This document shows positions 21,301 through 31,510 of a DNA stretch of 64,000 nt, one piece after another. Made by a program: the position numbers and the translations under genes. The first letter of the stretch is position 1. Every line of letters begins with the position of its first letter. The stretch spans positions 6,649,501 to 6,713,500 of the forward strand of contig NC_092572.1 in NCBI RefSeq assembly GCF_037975245.1, written 5' to 3'. A model generated the notes under the pieces. It was not told the origin of the DNA, made no database searches, and worked only from the letters and a program-made list of their open reading frames with translations. This DNA comes from Apostichopus japonicus. Lineage: Eukaryota; Echinodermata; Holothuroidea; Aspidochirotida; Stichopodidae.

Positions 21301-24024
21301 GTGTCATGGCCACTTTAATAACAAATGTAAGCAACAAGTATGGCAAATAATGACTTAGTAACTAAGACGTAAAAACGTTTCGTACAAAATAACGCTTACA
21401 GGCTAATAATTTACTCCTTTGTTCGATACCAATTAGGGGTTTCTGAAACTGTTTATAAATCCTCATATTCTCATTTCTTACGATATATTATTTGTCAAGA
21501 CAACCAGCGCTTTTATCTCATTAGACATGGGCATGCGACATATTCATCCGACGCGTTATGCATAACAGTGTACCAATGGTTTATTCCAATATTATAACAC
21601 ATGTATCTTCAAACAAATTTGGCTTATTCTTCAAGCAATTCCCTTAAATTAAACAGATAGTACATATATTTACCCTTGACTATAGTAGTTTTGATTTGGA
21701 TCCTTAAAATATCATTGTTTTTGTTCCCCTTTGTATCTAGATATATTTAAATAAAAAGGAAATTGAACTTGGGAATATCCGAAACGAACTAGAAAAGTTA
21801 AAGGTGAGTATTTTCACTTTCTTAAATTCATTATAGCTGCAATACGTTGCGCACGGTATGGGTGGAAATAGAAATAATTATTAAATATGCAATCAATAGC
21901 TAGTACAGTTTTGAGTGACAAACTGTTTTCGATACTCAGTAACGTTTAGACTATACTTATGTAATTACTATTTATACACCTATTTCGCACTTATAACAAT
22001 CTTTTCATAAGTTATGTTGACCATTTGCTTTACATAAGGACTTAAGCATTAAGTTATTTAAGTCACATTTACGTTTAAAAAAGAAGAACATTTTTATGCT
22101 GCTTTTGTTGAATGAAAGGTAAAAGTGAACTTAATGGGAGAAATATACATAAGAAATACAGTTGCAAAGTGGTAACATGATGAAAAATATTAATTGCACA
22201 TAATGATACCTCGAATTACGGTAGAAAATAAAAGCAGAGAAAATAACGATTTGTTCTTGCAATTATGTTTGCCATTGACTAAATCGATGTTGCATTTTTA
22301 CCAAAGAGTAATTAGACATCAGTACAAATGCTATAAAATACGAAGATTGGAAAAAAGATTAAATATGATAAAGATCTTATAACACTTGATTACCAAAATT
22401 AATTGATAGCTAAAATAAAATGGCCGTCCATCCCACAATTGATATATTATTCTAAGTTTGTATAATCGATTTCAAACAATAAGGCAACAAAGAGGCTGGT
22501 TTGTTTGTAGTCCTTGTAAAAGCATGATTGAGTATTGCCCTTTGAACTGTAGTATTGTATATGTCAGCATCGGAGCACATCTCAAAGTATGCTTTGTTTC
22601 ACATGGCCTCTATTTATATTATATCTAATAACTTAATAATTCAAATCGAACACCGGACCTCTAGTGTCACAGACTGAAGTCCTTACCACTCGACCACCGT
22701 GATTTTACCCCTGTGTGAATGCGTATTAATGACTTTCTATAACTGCTAACAAACAAATGTATTTGAAATGGCAATGATCTGAAAAAAAACAGAACAGTCA
22801 ACAGAACAGCCTCCACCGAGATTGGAACTCGAGTTTGTTCTTTATATAGTGACACCCTAAACAACCTAGTCTATGGATACTGTTTTAACCGTATAATATG
22901 GCACCTAGTTATAGATGTAACTTACGACAAGATACGTCTCTCTGCAAAAAAGGAACATATGAGTTTCATTTGCATTTGGTGATGCTTCTACACCCCCTCA
23001 CCCCCCCCCCCCTCCACCCCTCCTGCCTCGTAAACTTCTGCAATAATTGTTATCTAATGTATTCACCAAATAAAGCTTGTTGTGTTAATGGATCTTAATT
23101 TCTAAGAATTAGAAAGGCCAATGATCAGTACACACAATGAATGTTTACAGGCGGATGGTATTTTAGAGTTATCCTTTTTTTACTACCGTTACAACCAACA
23201 TACAATAATATTTATTCATTGTACCCTGTCAATATCCAAGTGTTACAGTACAAGCGTTTCGGGTACCTTTTACTTTAACACCAAATAAATAAGTATTTAA
23301 ACTTAATGTTGCAGTTTTGAAGGCTCTGAATTGTGCCTCTAATTAAATGCTATGATTCATGTAGACAACTAAGGCTATACACATCCATGCATTTGTAGAG
23401 CAATTTGACGATTGTGCATACTATATACAGTGGCGGAGCTAGGGGTATTGGTCAGAGGGGGCGGGAATGGTCTGTAGGGGCGCTTCCGACACTATCTAAT
23501 CGGAGCGCCACCATAGGTTGGCGCGGAGCGTACATAATTTTCTTGAGTAAAGATACTCCCTAGACAGCAGGAAATGACCCTTTCCGGGCCTTGCTAATTT
23601 GCAGATAAACGAAGAATAAATTGGTGTAATTGCCATTTTGTCAGAAAATTACACCAACAAAATGTGACAAATGTCAATAGGTAGATGACAGCGCAATAAA
23701 AAAAAAGTCAATAATCGCGAATAAGTAAAAGTAGTAAAAAACTGAAAAGGGCGCCAGCAGTCCACTTTAGTCCGTCAGGGGGAGGGCATCCGCCCCCCCC
23801 CCGACTGTATGGACGCTCCGCCACTGACTACATTTCTGATACCGGATATATTATTCACTGTTTGATAACCAAAACATTTAAAGGAAAAAACACCCAAATG
23901 ACCCTAAATTTCAATATGCACTCTTTTAACTTAGTTAATACAGATACCTTTATACTGCTCTTTCATCTTACAGGAGGACTTTGCGAAGAAAGAAAGTGAA
24001 TTGAAACGCGCCAAGGAACCGAAA
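9257..24024 (+). CDS. Ig-domain type I membrane receptor with coiled-coil cytoplasmic tail (9 exons, 3' end uncertain)
   Basis: Nine exons joined by GT-AG sites give 1041 nt, exactly 347 codons with no internal stop: 9257-9311, 9936-10253, 10786-11115, 11423-11515, 11782-11821, 12554-12581, 13893-13955, 21741-21803, 23974-24024. All phases agree (1,1,1,1,2,0,0,0,0). The product has a signal peptide (residues 1-19), an Ig domain (about 20-124), a second Ig-like domain (about 125-234), a transmembrane helix (about 243-264) and a basic, highly charged coiled-coil tail (266-347). Family knowledge suggests a cell-surface receptor; the ligand is unknown. No kinase domain is present, although the 3' flank is duplicated behind the kinase-type paralogue at 45594-56173. 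The terminator is not firmly placed: reading through the last donor gives 42 more codons to a stop at 24151, and a short terminal exon at 24280-24303 is possible. Expression is unknown. Confidence 0.72.
9936..10253 (+). CDS. Receptor gene 1, exon 2: Ig domain (V-like)
   Basis: The acceptor follows a pyrimidine-rich tract (TTATTTCTTGCGACAG) and the donor is CAAG|GTTAGT, so the exon is 106 codons in phase 1-1, typical of a mobile Ig exon. The first disulfide Cys is in AEISC, the core Trp in YFWRKGE, and the second Cys in KDEGNYFC, the D-x-G-x-Y-x-C motif. N-glycosylation sequons occur at NST and NGT. An open frame runs further upstream (to 9821), but this acceptor gives the right phase and a proper domain edge. 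Confidence 0.78.
10786..11115 (+). CDS. Receptor gene 1, exon 3: second Ig-like domain
   Basis: The exon is 110 codons, phase 1-1, with acceptor CTCTTGTTTCTCGTTAG and donor AAAG|GTAAAA. It contains FTSLTC (first Cys), LKWFNGS (core Trp with a sequon), QNGTS (second sequon) and ASLTCQAV (a late Cys). The canonical DxGxYxC is replaced by YGHHASLTCQA, a C2/I-like Ig fold in which the final strands are less clear. An additional Cys pair lies near its start (RCDGENSC). Confidence 0.72.
11423..11515 (+). CDS. Receptor gene 1, exon 4: transmembrane segment
   Basis: The exon is 31 codons, phase 1-1. After a short linker (GPVHETLPSW) comes a run of about 21 hydrophobic residues (IIVAVTLAGCFIVFVIFLLI), then Lys and the Ala/Arg/Asn/Lys-rich start of the next exon. 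This is a single-pass helix followed by a positive stop-transfer stretch, so the tail is cytoplasmic. Confidence 0.8.
11782..11821 (+). CDS. Receptor gene 1, exon 5: basic juxtamembrane segment
   Basis: A 40-nt exon, phase 1 to 2, with acceptor TTTTCCATCCAG and donor AAAG|GTAAGC. It encodes ARANRKKVKEIKE plus two bases of the next Arg, a very basic juxtamembrane stretch that begins the coiled coil. Confidence 0.65.
12554..12581 (+). CDS. Receptor gene 1, exon 6: coiled-coil micro-exon
   Basis: A 28-nt exon in phase 2 to 0 between TCTCTCTCCCAG and GACG|GTAAAA; it encodes (R)KAEEVQLLT. It is short, but it is the one candidate I found between exons 5 and 7 that converts phase 2 to phase 0 and continues the heptad pattern. 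The competing acceptor at 12374 gives an early in-frame TAG and was not used. Confidence 0.55.
13893..13955 (+). CDS. Receptor gene 1, exon 7: 21-residue coiled-coil module
   Basis: A 63-nt exon in phase 0-0, acceptor TTTTTTATTGCAG and donor GAG|GTGAGT. It encodes GKLSQKETELNTKIEETHDI plus Glu, three heptads rich in Lys/Glu with Leu/Ile core positions. The motif QKETEL recurs as KKEIEL and KKESEL in the next two exons. Confidence 0.68.
13956..15173. other. Intron 7 of receptor gene 1, 5' part
   Basis: AT-rich intron without recognisable coding sequence. It contains a poly-G run at about 14522-14533. The minus-strand open frame at 14593-14775 is short and has no recognisable motif. Confidence 0.5.
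15535..15780 (+). pseudogene. THAP zinc-finger remnant
   Basis: The open frame starts MPVRCVVGGC and continues SLHPWLKDEK, matching the start of a THAP domain (C-x2-4-C, then a P-K-D-like motif). The expected C-x2-H that closes the zinc site is absent from this frame (SQYAAPNEANTSRKH), but the +1 frame from about 15699 reads SEHFTEAYYDPSFLL, the usual continuation, with the preceding Cys codon now TGA. A frameshift plus loss of the third zinc ligand makes this a dead domain. THAP domains bind DNA, here most likely the ends of the host transposon. Confidence 0.58.
16325..17218 (+). pseudogene. Pol remnant: RNase H domain and C-terminal linker
   Basis: The frame is open from about 16325 (QRYSVTELEMMGLF) to TGA at 17216-17218. 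Residues around VDHSAIVELFKSKQEPATSR and GYKKGSELVLADYLSRAP match the C-terminal half of the RNase H domain of Ty3/gypsy-type Pol (the YSVTELE..., DHSA..., ADYLSR signatures). After that is a low-complexity Ser/Thr/Pro-rich stretch of about 180 residues, ending in HIPKQKELNKVMKAIQGKLI. Reverse transcriptase is missing upstream and integrase is not found downstream, so the piece is non-functional. The apparent ATG at 16355 is internal. Confidence 0.7.
17219..18432 (+). other. 3' untranslated part of the LTR element with polypurine tract
   Basis: About 1.2 kb without a usable reading frame between the end of the Pol remnant and the 3' LTR. The last 12 bp, GATTGAGGGGGA, directly precede the LTR and fit a polypurine tract priming site. 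Confidence 0.5.
18433..19187 (+). repeat. 3' LTR of the nested retrotransposon
   Basis: Starts TGTTATGAAATAG, identical to the 5' stub at 16281, and ends CTCGTCACA, giving TGT...ACA termini. A TATA-like GGTATAAAAG at about 18799 marks a probable U3 promoter. Just after it is a short tandem motif (three copies of TCAGCAAATTTAT or close variants, with CTCCGTCAG). The exact 3' end is inferred from the TGT/ACA rule. Confidence 0.55.
20001..20970 (-). pseudogene. P2X7-like intracellular-domain gene remnant (minus strand)
   Basis: On the minus strand a start at 20970 gives MADSEPIAAAEVQSDNGSSL, soon closed by a stop. After a frameshift the text continues with an acidic segment ending EVLEPYQF, then a stop and PVKRAEIEAP. 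Further on (about 20280-20095) the frame reads YRYIAYGQ, a stop, then LARHVRVVLPSCAV, QRIRSDFP and YTGFKLPGEN. This resembles the cysteine-containing domain shared with the P2X7 receptor C-terminus and common in transposon-associated proteins of marine invertebrates (RVVLPSCAV.KIR..FP...YTGF). Several stops and shifts show that it is dead. It may be a second gene of the Kolobok-like element or a captured host gene. Confidence 0.5.
21115..21132. promoter_or_regulatory. Two adjacent TGACGTCA palindromes
   Basis: Perfect CRE-type octamers at 21115-21122 and 21125-21132, ten base pairs apart centre to centre, lie about 145 bp upstream of the minus-strand start of the P2X7-like remnant and inside the transposon. 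They could be its promoter element; no activity can be inferred. Confidence 0.35.
21741..21803 (+). CDS. Receptor gene 1, exon 8: 21-residue coiled-coil module
   Basis: A 63-nt exon in phase 0-0, acceptor CCTTTGTATCTAG and donor AAG|GTGAGT. It encodes IYLNKKEIELGNIRNELEKL plus Lys. It has the same length and phase and a related motif to exon 7, consistent with exon duplication. The preceding intron is 7.8 kb because of the nested transposons. Confidence 0.68.
22637..22706 (-). repeat. tRNA-like fragment (SINE head), minus strand
   Basis: The reverse complement contains GGTGGTCGAGTGGTAAGGAC (A-box region of Leu/Ser-type tRNAs) and, about 40 bp on, GGTGTTCGATT (B-box like). The intervening sequence does not fold into a convincing cloverleaf and the flank is AT-rich, so it is read as a SINE head or tRNA pseudogene. 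Confidence 0.4.
23428..23826. mobile_element. hAT-like MITE (399 bp)
   Basis: Ends CAGTGGCGGAGC and GCTCCGCCACTG are exact 12-bp inverted repeats. The flanking octamers ACTATATA (left) and ACTACATT (right) match at 6 of 8 positions, a decayed 8-bp target duplication. The internal block GGAGCGCCACCATAGGTTGG is shared with the 1.5-kb element at 4761-6274, so both belong to one family. It lies in the last firm intron of receptor gene 1, about 150 bp before exon 9. Confidence 0.75.
23974..24024 (+). CDS. Receptor gene 1, exon 9: coiled-coil module
   Basis: A 51-nt exon in phase 0-0, acceptor CTTTCATCTTACAG and donor AAA|GTAAGT. It encodes EDFAKKESELKRAKEPK. This is the last exon I can support firmly. 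If the donor is not used, the frame stays open for 42 more codons to TAA at 24151-24153. If it is used, a terminal exon after CCTTGCTGCCTTAACAG (24280-24303) would add seven codons and a stop. A polyadenylation signal AATAAA occurs at 24678-24683. Confidence 0.62.
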
Positions 24025-25394
24025 GTAAGTATTGCATCTGTCAATGTGTTTAATAAAGACCAAGCCATGACCTTTTCAATACCTAAAAGATTTCTGGATA
24101 TTTTAAAACATTTTAAAAGTGAATATCCTTTCATTGTATGTCAAAAGTGCTAATGCACTATAGAAATTAATCACTGAATGTCACCTGTGAACACTGACAG
24201 ATGATATTTTGGTGTCGAGACTTATTATGTCCTCTAATTGCATCATGTCGTTAGTCTCTTTGCCTTGCTGCCTTAACAGATTTTGTCGTTTTTACATACA
24301 TGACAAAAGTCGTTTTGTGTCAGTTATTGTTAACATTAATTTAACATCGTTAAAAGGACAAATAGCAGGACGGCCTTGGTTTTTATTCTTGTAAGGAAAC
24401 TACCGAAAGAATGGTACGAGGAGTAGGTTGACCAAGCTAAAGAAGCTTGACCTTTGTATTTCCTAATGTAACTGTAGCCTCCATATTATGTTTTCAATTA
24501 TCAGTAGCGATAGTTATGCTTTTTCATTCGCCTTAGACACAGGCCTTTCTCGTATTACTGTGAGTTTGAAAACTCATCGGAAGTACAAACAAGGACAACA
24601 AAATTACATCTAACTTGAACTGATGACTTTTCTGAAAGTTACTTTTGACGACAGAACTACCTACGGTATAGAAAGCAAATAAAGCAACTTCGGTCTGTAA
24701 AACAGGTTGAGTCAGTCACGAAAAGGTGTAGACGGCAAAACTATTAAGAGCATAATTGTGGTTGAGAACACTACCGATGTGGTTACACAACTAATGAACA
24801 ATATAATAGCGGACGACAGGCATTGACACGGAACGCACGCCGTGTACCATAGGTAGCCCACGCAACTATAACGACATTGGGTGTTTACAATGGAAACAAC
24901 CATATTTTGGGGACTAATCAAATCAAGACATTAATTTGAGGGGTTCTTTATGTATTTGTTGCCAGTATTGATGTGTATTTGCTTGGTGATTTTCAGCAAT
25001 GCTCAACACTTCTCAACAATGTTTGCCCCATAAAGACATACCCCTCAGCCGAAAGGTGGAACATCGTAAAGTTTCTTGTGATTATGTACAGATAAAACAT
25101 GATCTTAATGCCAATTCAATACAGCAAACTTTTAGAATCGTGTCACGACATAGCATTTTATTCTGCTCTTCTATTCATTTGGCAATTCGTCAAAATTGAA
25201 CGGCCTCGTATAGATGTAATGCAGGGTGCTGTAGAATTGTATCAATATTGGATTGCTACGAAATCAATTTTACTTGTCAGTGGCAATACCTCAACCAAAA
25301 ATTAGCTTTGGACTCATTGTATCCGTTACTTGTTACCATCAGCACCCGCAATGCCACCACAAGTCGTCCCTTCCAAAAAGCAAGAATTGAGAAG

Positions 25395-26880
<1,486 letters not shown>

Positions 26881-26881
26881 T

Positions 26882-27590
26882 AGGTATCCTTTTGTTTGTA
26901 TGCTTTTTAATATTGATAAATGTAAGGTAATGCACATTGGTAGTAGTAAGCAAAACTTTACATACAATCTTGATGGTGTGGAGTTACAGGAGGTCTCTGT
27001 TGAAAGAGACCTAGGTATCTACATTGACTCATCTCTGCAACCTTCTAAACATTGTCTTGAAGCTGCTAAAAGAGGTAATAGGGTTTTAGGTATGATCAAG
27101 AGGAACTTCAGTTTTCTGAAAGAGGACATCGTAGTTAGGCTTTATAAGCAATTGGTTAGGCCTCATCTGGAGTATGCTGTGCAGGCTTGGAACCCTTACT
27201 TTGCTAAGAATAAGTACAAAGGAGGGCTACTAGGATGATTAGTTCATTAAAGGGGGTTTCTTATTATAGGCGGTTACAACTGTTGAATCTCACCACACTG
27301 GAGCTTAGAAAGTTACGTGGGGACTTGATCCAGGTTTTCAAGATTGTTTATGGTTTCGACAATTTATCCTTTACCGACTTTTTCTTGTTTGCTAACAGTA
27401 GTTGTACTAGAGGTCATTGTCTTAAACTCCAAAAGTCGCATAGTAGGATTAATATTCGGCATACCTTTTTTTTTCTAATAGGGTTGTGAATGAGTGGAAT
27501 AGTTTGCCTGAGAAAGTTGTACTTGCAAGTAGTGTGAATGGGTTTAAGAATGCTTTGGACAAGCACTTAGAGCATTGTAATCGGGTCTGA
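26882..27590 (+). pseudogene. LINE (CR1/Jockey-group) reverse transcriptase C-terminal remnant
   Basis: The first segment reads NIDKCKVMHIGSSKQN, ERDLGIYIDSSLQPSKHC, KRGNRVLGMIKRNFSF and LYKQLVRPHLEYAVQAWNPY, the conserved C-terminal part of non-LTR reverse transcriptases. A small deletion and shift near 27225 moves the frame to QRRATRMISSLKGVSYYRRL, then LNLTTLELRKLRGDLIQVFK and TRGHCLKLQKSHSR. A second shift in a T-run near 27470 leads to VVNEWNSLPEKVVLASSVNG and a stop at 27588-27590. The 3' tail to about 27685 looks like a LINE 3' UTR. It is 5'-truncated and inactive. Confidence 0.8.
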
Positions 27591-27689
27591 GTGTCTGTGT
27601 CTTCAGTTTTTTCCCTCTCTTTATAGGGTCCTTGATGGGGACTTAAGTGTCCCTCCTGATCCTTTTTTCTACTAAACTAAACTATCAAA

Positions 27690-29171
27690 TCACCTCTGGA
27701 TTTTTTTTTTTTTTACAAATTTCCAAAATACGTAAATATGACATCCTACCTTATCAGCACTGTGCTAAGCGAATGGCCTAACCACCTCGACGTGTATGTC
27801 GACTGTTAATGGCTTGAAATGGGCTAAGAATACTTACTCAAAATATCCATCTCAAAAAGCATCTCAGACAAACCATCCATCTTCAATCTTTACTAAAGTG
27901 TAAATTTTAATTACATATTGCATACATTCCGACATTATTTTGTGCTTATTTTCAGTATTTTAGTAACTTTTTTGAACAAAAAGAAATGTTACGAACTTGA
28001 AGTTAAACATACCTAATTCGTTACCTATTAAACTCCATGCAAGTTCAATTAGAAATGTATGCTAAGGCCAATCAAACTGGAAAGCAAATTGTACCATCGT
28101 AACTTGTTTAATATTACTCTAGAATGTTACCAGATTGATGTAAAGAAATAATAACAACTAGAAACTACTCCAATTAAAATACGACATTCCCTCTTCAAGA
28201 CATAGCACATACCTTCCAAACAAATGCCGATTTCCAGCAAATTGAAAGTTGTAAACTAAGCTACGATTTTTTTTTTTTTTTTTTGCAAACCTATCGTTAG
28301 GCTACATTTCCCATTGACTTAGTGTGGTGGTTAGGCTAACATGTGGTCGAAGGTTGCGGTATTTCATGGATATTTTAGTTTGAGTTAACTGCGTCACAAT
28401 TTCAGCGAATAAGGAGATGCTTAGGCAAGATTTTCCGTTGACTACATCTGGTGTTCGGGTACCATGCGCGACGATAGCAGCTAGGAAAGTATGTTAAAAG
28501 CTACGCAAAGTATTTTTTTTGCACAACAATGGTTGGACTACAAATTAATCGTAGCAGTCAGCAGTACAAAAATGTGTATATGTAATTAGCGTGCAATACA
28601 CTACACACGGTACAGAAAAATTGGTCGCGAGGGTAGCCATTTTCGTATATCTAACATGTAGCTGCCATGAGTTTGGCCAATCTGCTACAAACCATGCTTG
28701 GAGGCGGGGCTTAATCATCAAAAACAGGAAAACGTGGGCAAAAGTTCCCTATAAACAAGTTTTGGAGCGTGTGCAAAAAGGCATGAAACAAACTGTGTTT
28801 CGGCCCGATTTGGCCCAATTTGGACATAAATCGGTGAAAAAGTCATAGAATGAGATATAATTCTGGAATAAAAAATAGTAACTTTTGTAGGCCTATATGA
28901 TATATGCTTGCTCTGGAAATTCCAGAGAAAAAGAACTTTGTATGAAGACGCTGAAAAATGTTTAAGAGAAGAGAGAGTCCCACTAACTGTTACAATATCT
29001 CTATACATGTAATGTATTGAGATAAAAACGACATCTTCAGCAATAAAACTCTACATTTCTAAAGAGCGTAATATTTGTTTGGTGTTCGTTGTAATGATAA
29101 TATGTCAATGGGTACAGCAACGAACGCCGAAAGGGACAGATGTGCAACCAACACATGGCTTCCTGTGGGAT

Positions 29172-29178
<7 letters not shown>
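27690..29178. other. Non-coding stretch downstream of the LINE remnant
   Basis: No supportable gene. Contains T-runs at about 27700 and 28268-28284. The frames at 28591-28848 (+) and 28718-29008 (-) overlap in opposite directions and resemble nothing. Confidence 0.45.

Positions 29179-29262
<84 letters not shown>
29179..29262. repeat. (AT)n microsatellite
   Basis: An uninterrupted AT run of about 84 bp. It lies near the right edge of the copy 1-specific segment; homology with copy 2 resumes around 29420/57320. Confidence 0.95.
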
Positions 29263-29264
<2 letters not shown>

Positions 29265-30634
29265 CTGCAATTTGAGCAGGGTTTAACTATTTATTGAATG
29301 TACTAGATTGAACGGAATCTTTCATTTTTTTTTTACATATATTCGCAGCTGCGTTTGGGACAACTTCAAAGTGACCGTCAGGTGGGGCTTAGTGTTAATC
29401 TGCGAAATAATTTGGTTATTGTAACCGAGCCCCATATTGGCGACTAGCTAAGCAGGCTATTCTACCAGTTTCGCAATGCTTTAATAAGATTATTTTGCTT
29501 TTATTTATGTCTAGTCCCACTAAACTACTTATTACTACGTATTATGAGAAAGGCCTCCTTGCTTCCCACCTGCCACCCCATAACCTGTTTCTAGACCCTT
29601 GCTATTTGGTATTACGAAAATCTATAATTGTTCCACACAGGTTTGGTTCCCGTAAAGCAAATGAAGAAAAAAGGGCCATGATGGAGGAAGACCTCTCTTG
29701 GTGCTGCTGGAATCTCGCGAATACGTTTCATCGGCGTTTTAAACAAATCCCATATTGTCAATTGTCTTGTGAAATTGTATATATTGCTAAGCGAGCATCA
29801 TTGCCTCTTTCTATGACTTTTCCAGCTAACTTAGTACTCATGATAGCTCTTGATAAGTCAATTCGTACAAACCTAATAACAATTCTACTACTTTGTAACA
29901 TTAATATGAATACTAAAACAGAATTAGACATCTCTTTCATATATCCACTTTCAAGGTATATTTTTATATCGATATTTTCAGCATGTCGGCTTCATAAATC
30001 CTTATTAATATAGTCAATACTATACATCAACCTAAGTGACTTATAAACGTTGCTCGGCAATTGATGTTTCACTAAAAACATTAATGTGTAAATGTGGATG
30101 CTGAATTCCCTAAAAATGCGATGCTTCCACACAAACCATTAAAGGATTGATAGCGATGTGTAATCACAAAAGTATATACCTCAGTCAGGAATTACTAAAA
30201 ACAATCTTTAAACCCTCCTCTTCTTGTTTTTTTTTTCCACCACCTGTTGGGGTAGATATCCAGTTAATCCCTTCCATTGCATGTCCTTTTTTGGTTTGTA
30301 TTAACTGTACACCAAAAGTAAGGTACTAATTTGGTCAATGGGGGGGGGGAGGGGGTTATTTCGCACCACCTGTTTGTTTTCAACCTATCCTGTCCAAAGA
30401 TTTCAGTCAAGCCAAAACTACCTATTTTTGGAAGTAGGTCTTCGATAAAGTAAACACCTGGACAGTATGCGCTATTTCAATTAGTTTTAGCATTGCTTTT
30501 CTCAATTTAGATCTGCTATGTAATTTTTTTTTTTTTACAATATGAGGAGAATTTTTCGGGCACCTACTGAAAGAAATATCAATTGCAATGTGTTTTTCAA
30601 TGGTTAAACTGATATTATTATTATCATTATTGTT

Positions 30635-30802
30635 GTAACGACTTCCCGAAACTTCTAACCGATATGGAACGGTAATAACACGGCATTTGATTGTATGTTA
30701 TTGGCATACGATGCAATCACAGATGCATGCCTATTTAATATGTAGATTAAAATGTTGAACGCGCGAAAAAATGTGGTTATATTCTTTGGGCAAGTCGTTA
30801 CA
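30635..30802. mobile_element. Small MITE-like element with short TIRs
   Basis: TGTAACGACTTCCC at the left is matched by its inverted form GGGCAAGTCGTTACA at the right, about 168 bp overall. The equivalent place in duplication copy 2 (after 58480) has different sequence, consistent with insertion after the duplication. No target duplication could be fixed. Confidence 0.4.
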
Positions 30803-31510
30803 GCCCCCTCCCCCCCCCCAAATCAAACTGGGCTCCTACGCCTATGAATGTTAGCCCCTTTATCAGTGTTATTTACGAGTATTGAGGCACAGGGCCGTTC
30901 TTAATATACTAACCATTATAGAGGGCCTTCCGCAGTTTTCTTCACTGCCCACCCACGCAGTTCTTCTGCCTCCCCACCCCTACCCCAGTAGGTCCCTTTT
31001 TGACATGTAAAACAAATCATGTCAAAACAAACCTAGTAATTAATCAACACCTATATTTCCTATAAGGCTGCCCCCCCCCCCCCAGCTAGGCTACGGCTAC
31101 CATCAGAATGCCGTGCTTTTATATCTTCAATAAGCCTACCTGTGTAAAACGATGAATAAAGCAGAGCTTATAGAAAGTAACATAAAGTCCTATTTTTCTC
31201 ATGGAAAGAAATTTTACCGAATACATATTTGTCAAATTTACCCTTCTTTTTTCTCTTTTTCGGAAGTTCAAAATTTCTAAAACATGAGATCTCAAAATAA
31301 AGAACGTTTACATGCAATCTACAAAGCCTACGTAGTGCCATTTCAGGCTAACTGAGAAACATATTTGGCAAACGTTTACTTGCTACTCTAAGCGCCAACT
31401 GATGGTGGCGCTGCGCTTACAAAGTGTCATGGTTGTCCTTTTTAGGAAATGGCCCACCCACTAAAATAATCTTAGAAAAGGCCTATAACAGCCCCCTAGA
31501 GATTCTTCCT
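30803..31510. other. Remnant of hAT-family related sequence shared by both duplication copies
   Basis: Includes a poly-C run (31073-31083) and GCGCCAACTGATGGTGGCGC (31392-31411), the reverse orientation of the block found in the elements at 4761-6274 and 23428-23826. Copy 2 carries the same block at about 59121, so this insertion predates the duplication. Confidence 0.45.

Larger units (their letters stand above)
15178..21314. mobile_element. Kolobok-like DNA transposon (TTAA flanks, THAP and P2X7-like remnants), interrupted by an LTR element
   Basis: The left end reads TTAA-AGAGGCCATGACACGAAAA (TTAA at 15174-15177). The right end is the reverse complement, AGTGGCCATGACACGAAAA followed outward by TTAA at 21315-21318. 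The 19-bp TIRs differ at one base, and TTAA flanks both sides. Just inside the left end a THAP zinc-finger remnant reads on the plus strand; at the right end a P2X7-like gene remnant reads on the minus strand. TTAA target sites together with THAP-type transposases are characteristic of the Kolobok superfamily; piggyBac shares the TTAA site but lacks THAP. Its reading frames are broken, and a 2.9-kb LTR fragment (16281-19187) sits inside. It lies wholly within an intron of receptor gene 1. Confidence 0.66.

Noticed and set aside
22637-22706. A functional tRNA gene on the minus strand
   Set aside because: Box-like motifs only; no complete acceptor stem and an AT-rich body, better explained as a SINE head or pseudogene.
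29495-30013. 172-codon open frame on the plus strand
   Set aside because: The duplicate at about 57390-57920 is homologous DNA, but its indels are not multiples of three and its frame is broken; composition and sequence resemble no family. A chance frame in non-coding DNA.
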